From the NCBI GenBank assembly GCA_030653365.1, contig JAURZL010000011.1, positions 62,001 to 126,000 on the forward strand: DNA of 64,000 nt. The letters are read 5' to 3'. The stretch comes from Anaerolineaceae bacterium (GTDB lineage: Bacteria > Chloroflexota > Anaerolineae > Anaerolineales > Anaerolineaceae). Of the stretch, positions 60,801 to 64,000 are shown piece after piece. The first letter of the stretch is position 1, and every line of letters starts with the position of its first letter. The position numbers were made by a program, and so were the translations under genes. The notes below the pieces were generated by a model that was not told the DNA's origin, ran no database searches, and saw only the letters and a list, made by a program, of their open reading frames with translations.

Positions 60801-63074
60801 ATGGAAAATGCATCTGTTCAAAAAAAGCTTGTCAATATCATAAAGATCATTTTTGAGCCTTTAAAAACTCCCCAAATTAGACGTATGTTGGTTTACTCCA
60901 CTTTAATAATCTTCAGTGTTGAGACATTAGTCATGATCTTATTGGAGTTTATCCTGGATATTCCGGAACCTATCGTCTGGTATGTGGATGGATTGGTCCT
61001 GGTATTACTTTTGTTTCCACTCAATTTTTATTTTATTATCAAACCGATGTTGAATGAAATTGATCAACACCGTCAGACAAATCAGGAACTCTCCAAATCG
61101 AATGAAATATTGGAGCGATTCTTTGATATCAGTGAATATATGATCGCTTACTTTGATTCCAGTTTCAATTTTATCCGGGTCAATTCTGCTTATGCAGCTG
61201 CTGATCAACATCCTCCCGAGTATTACGTCGGGAAAAACCATTTTGAATTATTTCCCAATGAAGAAAACCAACAGATTTTTGAACATGTCATCAAAACAGG
61301 TAAAGTTTTCAGAATCAATGAAAAAACATTTGAATATCCCCTCAACCCGGAAAGAGGAACCAGTTATTGGGATTGGAGTCTAATGCCTGTCAAGAATCAG
61401 GACCAGCAGGTGATTGGCTTAATCATGGTTCTCAATGATGTTACTGCTCGAAAGCAAGCACAGCTAGATTTATTCGAGAGTGAACAGCGTTTCCGAGCGG
61501 TTTTTAACCAAACCTTTCAGCTAGTCGGATTATTAACACCTACAGGTGATGTTACATTATTAAATCAGACAGCCATCGATTTTATCGGTGTTGATCCTCT
61601 CGCCATTAGTGGAAAACCATTATGGGAGATGCCCTGGTGGCAAAAAACCGATGAGTTAAAAACGACGTTACAAAATGCTGTGCTTCAGGCATCCGAAGGT
61701 GTTACCATTCGAGATGTTTATCCTACCCTTTCCCACACCGGGGATGTAGCAACCATGGATATCACTATAAAACCTCTTTTGGATCAAGGAGGTAAGCCCA
61801 TACTTCTAATTTTTGAAGCGCGAGATATTTCTGCGCGGGTTCTGGCAGAAGAAAGACTGATTAAGAATGAAGAAGAAATTCAACACTTGTATCAGACAGA
61901 AAAGCAAGCTCATTTTCTTGCTGAAACATTGCGAACCTCTGCACTTGATCTTTCCAGTTCCTTAATCAGCGGTAATGTTTATGAGTCTTTATTAAATAAC
62001 ATTTACAAGCTGGTACCTTTCACCAGCGCACACCTTGGATTATTGGAGGACGAAGATCACTTGATTGCCCGTCTCGCTCGTGGGGAGGAAAATTGGCCGG
62101 AAGATAAGAAGTTTTTCGGAAAACGCTTCGACATCTTACAGGTTTCATCTTTTAGAGCTTTATTCAGTGAAAACAAGGTAGTCTCGATACCAGACACAAG
62201 ATTAACTACCACATCCATATATTTTCCAGGATATGAATTTGTTGGTAGTTGGATCGCGATTCCCCTCAAGGCAAGTGATCAAATCATAGGCTTGTGTTTG
62301 TTGGAACATGTTCAACCCCATTTCTTCACACCTGATTTAATCGAATGGGCAACAGCAGTCGCCAGTCAGGCTGCGATTGCCATTCAAAATGCATGGTTAT
62401 TCGAACAGGTAAGGGATGGGCGAGAACAGCTGCAGGCACTCTCACGTCAATTGGTTGAAGTGCAGGAATCCGAGCGGCAGTATATTGCCCGCGAATTACA
62501 TGATGAAGCCGGACAAACATTGGCTTCCCTGATGGTCGGATTAAAAGTAATGGAGAGTGAAAGCGCTGACCAGCAAGCAGTTATTGCTCGTAGCCGTGAA
62601 CTGAAACAAATAGCTGATAGTGTATTGGAAAATTTACACCGGCTATCGGTATCTTTACGACCAGCTGCGCTTGATCATCTTGGGTTAATCGCAACATTGA
62701 AGCAGCACACAGAAATGATAAGTCAACAACACAATCTTCCGATACAATTTGAAGTTGTGGGAAAAATAGACAGACTTCCTTCAGAAGTGGAAATTGCCAT
62801 TTATAGAATCGTTCAGGAAGCCTTAACCAACATTGTTCGGCATGCCAGCGCGACCAGAGCCGATGTTTTATTAGAACAACATGGAGATTCAATGGTCGTA
62901 ATTGTGGAAGATAATGGTGTTGGATTTGATGCAAAAAACCCGGTGGTCAATCATCTTGGATTAGTGGGTATGCAGGAACGTGCTACTATGTTAGGTGGAT
63001 TGATAACTTTTGAAAGCTCTACTGATCATGGATCAACGATAAAATTGGAGGTACCATGGCCATTCGAATCCTGA
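60801..63074 (+). CDS. Sensor histidine kinase with PAS, PAS and GAF domains (NarL-type)
   Basis: The 757-residue kinase has two N-terminal membrane helices (about 30-50 and 59-77). Two PAS domains follow (about 105-215 and 225-345), then a GAF-like domain (about 375-535). The HisKA_3 segment is ERQYIARELHDEAGQTLASLMVGL with the acceptor His, and the HATPase core contains QEALTNIVRHA and DNGVGF. There is little extracytoplasmic sensor, so PAS/GAF probably sense signals inside. The stop overlaps the response regulator by 19 bases. AGGAGCAGG precedes the start. Confidence 0.93.
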   Translation: MENASVQKKLVNIIKIIFEPLKTPQIRRMLVYSTLIIFSVETLVMILLEFILDIPEPIVWYVDGLVLVLLLFPLNFYFIIKPMLNEIDQHRQTNQELSKSNEILERFFDISEYMIAYFDSSFNFIRVNSAYAAADQHPPEYYVGKNHFELFPNEENQQIFEHVIKTGKVFRINEKTFEYPLNPERGTSYWDWSLMPVKNQDQQVIGLIMVLNDVTARKQAQLDLFESEQRFRAVFNQTFQLVGLLTPTGDVTLLNQTAIDFIGVDPLAISGKPLWEMPWWQKTDELKTTLQNAVLQASEGVTIRDVYPTLSHTGDVATMDITIKPLLDQGGKPILLIFEARDISARVLAEERLIKNEEEIQHLYQTEKQAHFLAETLRTSALDLSSSLISGNVYESLLNNIYKLVPFTSAHLGLLEDEDHLIARLARGEENWPEDKKFFGKRFDILQVSSFRALFSENKVVSIPDTRLTTTSIYFPGYEFVGSWIAIPLKASDQIIGLCLLEHVQPHFFTPDLIEWATAVASQAAIAIQNAWLFEQVRDGREQLQALSRQLVEVQESERQYIARELHDEAGQTLASLMVGLKVMESESADQQAVIARSRELKQIADSVLENLHRLSVSLRPAALDHLGLIATLKQHTEMISQQHNLPIQFEVVGKIDRLPSEVEIAIYRIVQEALTNIVRHASATRADVLLEQHGDSMVVIVEDNGVGFDAKNPVVNHLGLVGMQERATMLGGLITFESSTDHGSTIKLEVPWPFES

Positions 63075-63700
63075 TTGCAGATGACCACCGCATCATGCGT
63101 GCTGGACTTAAGTCACTTATGAACGCTGATGCAGGGTTAGAGGTAGTTGGTGAAGCAACCAACAGCGAAGAAGCTATGAGGCTTACACAGGAATTACAAC
63201 CTGACATCGTATTGATGGATATAGGCATGCCTGGGAATGAAAATCTAGAGGCCACCGGAAAAATCGCAGCTTTAGATCCTATGATCCGTGTTTTAATTTT
63301 GACAATGCACGAAGACAAAGCTATGCTGCAAGAATGCCTGCGCTTGGGTGCATCAGGATACATTATCAAACGGGCAGCGGAATCTGAACTGATTGATGCA
63401 ATTTATGCTGTGCAACGCGGTATGATCTATGTTCATCCTTCGATGATCCAATCATTGGTTGCTTTACCTCAAAAATCAAACATACATCACAAAGGTGATG
63501 AGGAGCTGACAGCTCGTGAGATTGAAGTACTGTTGTTGATTGTTGATGGAAACACCAATCGACAAATATCAGATAAATTACATATCAGTGTGCGCACGGT
63601 CGAAACCCATCGCTCCAACATTATGGATAAACTCAATCTTCACAGCCGGGTGGAATTGGTTCGCTATGTGAATGAGCATCATTTACACAAACTTCGTTAA
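63056..63700 (+). CDS. NarL/LuxR-type response regulator
   Basis: The 214-residue protein has a receiver domain (ADDHRIMRAGL, acceptor Asp in VLMDIGMPG, Lys in IIKRAAE). A C-terminal LuxR helix-turn-helix follows: LTAREIEVLLLIVDGNTNRQISDKLHISVRTVETHRSNIMDKL. The partner is the overlapping upstream kinase. It should bind DNA when phosphorylated. A terminator follows downstream. Confidence 0.95.
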   Translation: MAIRILIADDHRIMRAGLKSLMNADAGLEVVGEATNSEEAMRLTQELQPDIVLMDIGMPGNENLEATGKIAALDPMIRVLILTMHEDKAMLQECLRLGASGYIIKRAAESELIDAIYAVQRGMIYVHPSMIQSLVALPQKSNIHHKGDEELTAREIEVLLLIVDGNTNRQISDKLHISVRTVETHRSNIMDKLNLHSRVELVRYVNEHHLHKLR

Positions 63701-63807
63701 TTGAATTGTGATTCTTAATCCGTAGAAATTACGGATATGGTATCCAAACACGTATTATTCTCCGTATAAAATTGTAAAAATAAATACTGGATTAATACTG
63801 TTTTCAG

Positions 63808-63847
63808 AATGCCTGCTTCCATTTATTGTAAATGAGCAGGTATTTTG
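63808..63847 (+). terminator. Terminator after the two-component pair
   Basis: AATGCCTGC (63808-63816) pairs with GCAGGTATT (63836-63844) with one G-U pair, and an inner ATTTA/TAAAT stem sits inside. TTTT follows. Confidence 0.75.
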
Positions 63848-63866
63848 ACTATTTAAGGAGACCTAA

Positions 63867-64000
63867 ATGGAGTTTGGTTCCAAATTGAACGTGAATATCC
63901 CGATTGAAACCTCCCAGGCAGCTCACCAAATTTACAATTCTCGGAATTACTATTTACGTATCGGGGACAGTTTAGCAAGCATTGCAAATCAAATTAACCT
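63867..64000 (+). CDS. Unknown protein, 5' end only
   Basis: ATG 63867 has AAGGAG six bases upstream. The 44 codons seen to the window edge start MEFGSKLNVNIPIETSQAAH and continue with an IYNSRNYYLRIGDSLASIANQI segment. No domain is recognisable from this fragment. It follows the terminator of the two-component operon. Confidence 0.55.
   Translation, partial: MEFGSKLNVNIPIETSQAAHQIYNSRNYYLRIGDSLASIANQIN

Overview
The window reads like a piece of chromosome from an uncultivated or little-studied member of the Chloroflexota, most likely class Anaerolineae. This is inferred from gene content, not from a marker gene. The signs are two secreted proteins ending in a hydrophobic FLPL-plus-basic tail, a DUF3048 lipoprotein with a Thr/Pro linker, DUF5667-like N-termini on multihaem cytochromes, a DUF2085/DUF4126 membrane pair, B12-binding MerR regulators and a BTAD/SARP regulator. 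I see no rRNA, tRNA, CRISPR array, prophage or insertion sequence. Genes are mostly in short operons on both strands.

Layout. 1-8570: a truncated sensor protein with degenerate GGDEF and EAL domains, small flavin and cupin proteins, a secreted L,D-transpeptidase, membrane proteins and a DUF3048 lipoprotein. 8594-8790: an orphan transcription unit with a strong promoter, a 17-codon ORF and mutually exclusive RNA pairings around its Shine-Dalgarno. 8913-16384: a CAT-like acyltransferase coupled to an orphan DNA methyltransferase, a DEAD-box helicase behind a leader terminator, a HAD hydrolase, MscL with a zinc ribbon, a flavoprotein and an MFS exporter. 16514-18670: two tandem CarH/LitR-like B12 photoreceptor regulators. 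19195-28098: housekeeping and metabolic genes, including a TetR/alpha-amylase pair joined by matching palindromic operators, an aminotransferase, peptidase T and a TPR protein. 28242-32564: an arsenic-resistance operon (ArsR, CxxC redox protein, ArsP-like permease, ACR3 pump) followed by a SlyD-like isomerase.

32708-50670 is the centre of interest. A sensor kinase/response regulator pair and a BTAD/SARP-like regulator precede a long same-strand cluster. The cluster holds a small conserved protein, a very large Asp-box protein, a seven-repeat FG-GAP protein, a fused cytochrome b, a Rieske protein and four multihaem c-type cytochromes with 6, 12, 22 and 24 CxxCH motifs (64 in total). I infer that quinol is oxidised by the b/Rieske module and that electrons pass through this chain to or from the cell exterior. 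Three TTCAC-type heptamers with an exact 11-bp period, typical of SARP sites, lie between the SARP-like gene and the cluster.

50701-64000: a photolyase, phosphofructokinase, a MacAB-type efflux operon, a putative HEXXH metallopeptidase, an FmdB-type zinc ribbon protein, guanylate kinase with a rhomboid protease, a NarL-type two-component pair and the start of an unknown gene. At least seven copies, plus one core-only copy, of a roughly 60-75 bp hairpin repeat (family A) sit between genes across the window. Three copies of a second GTAGGGG palindrome (family B) are also present, two of them flanking the 24-haem cytochrome gene.
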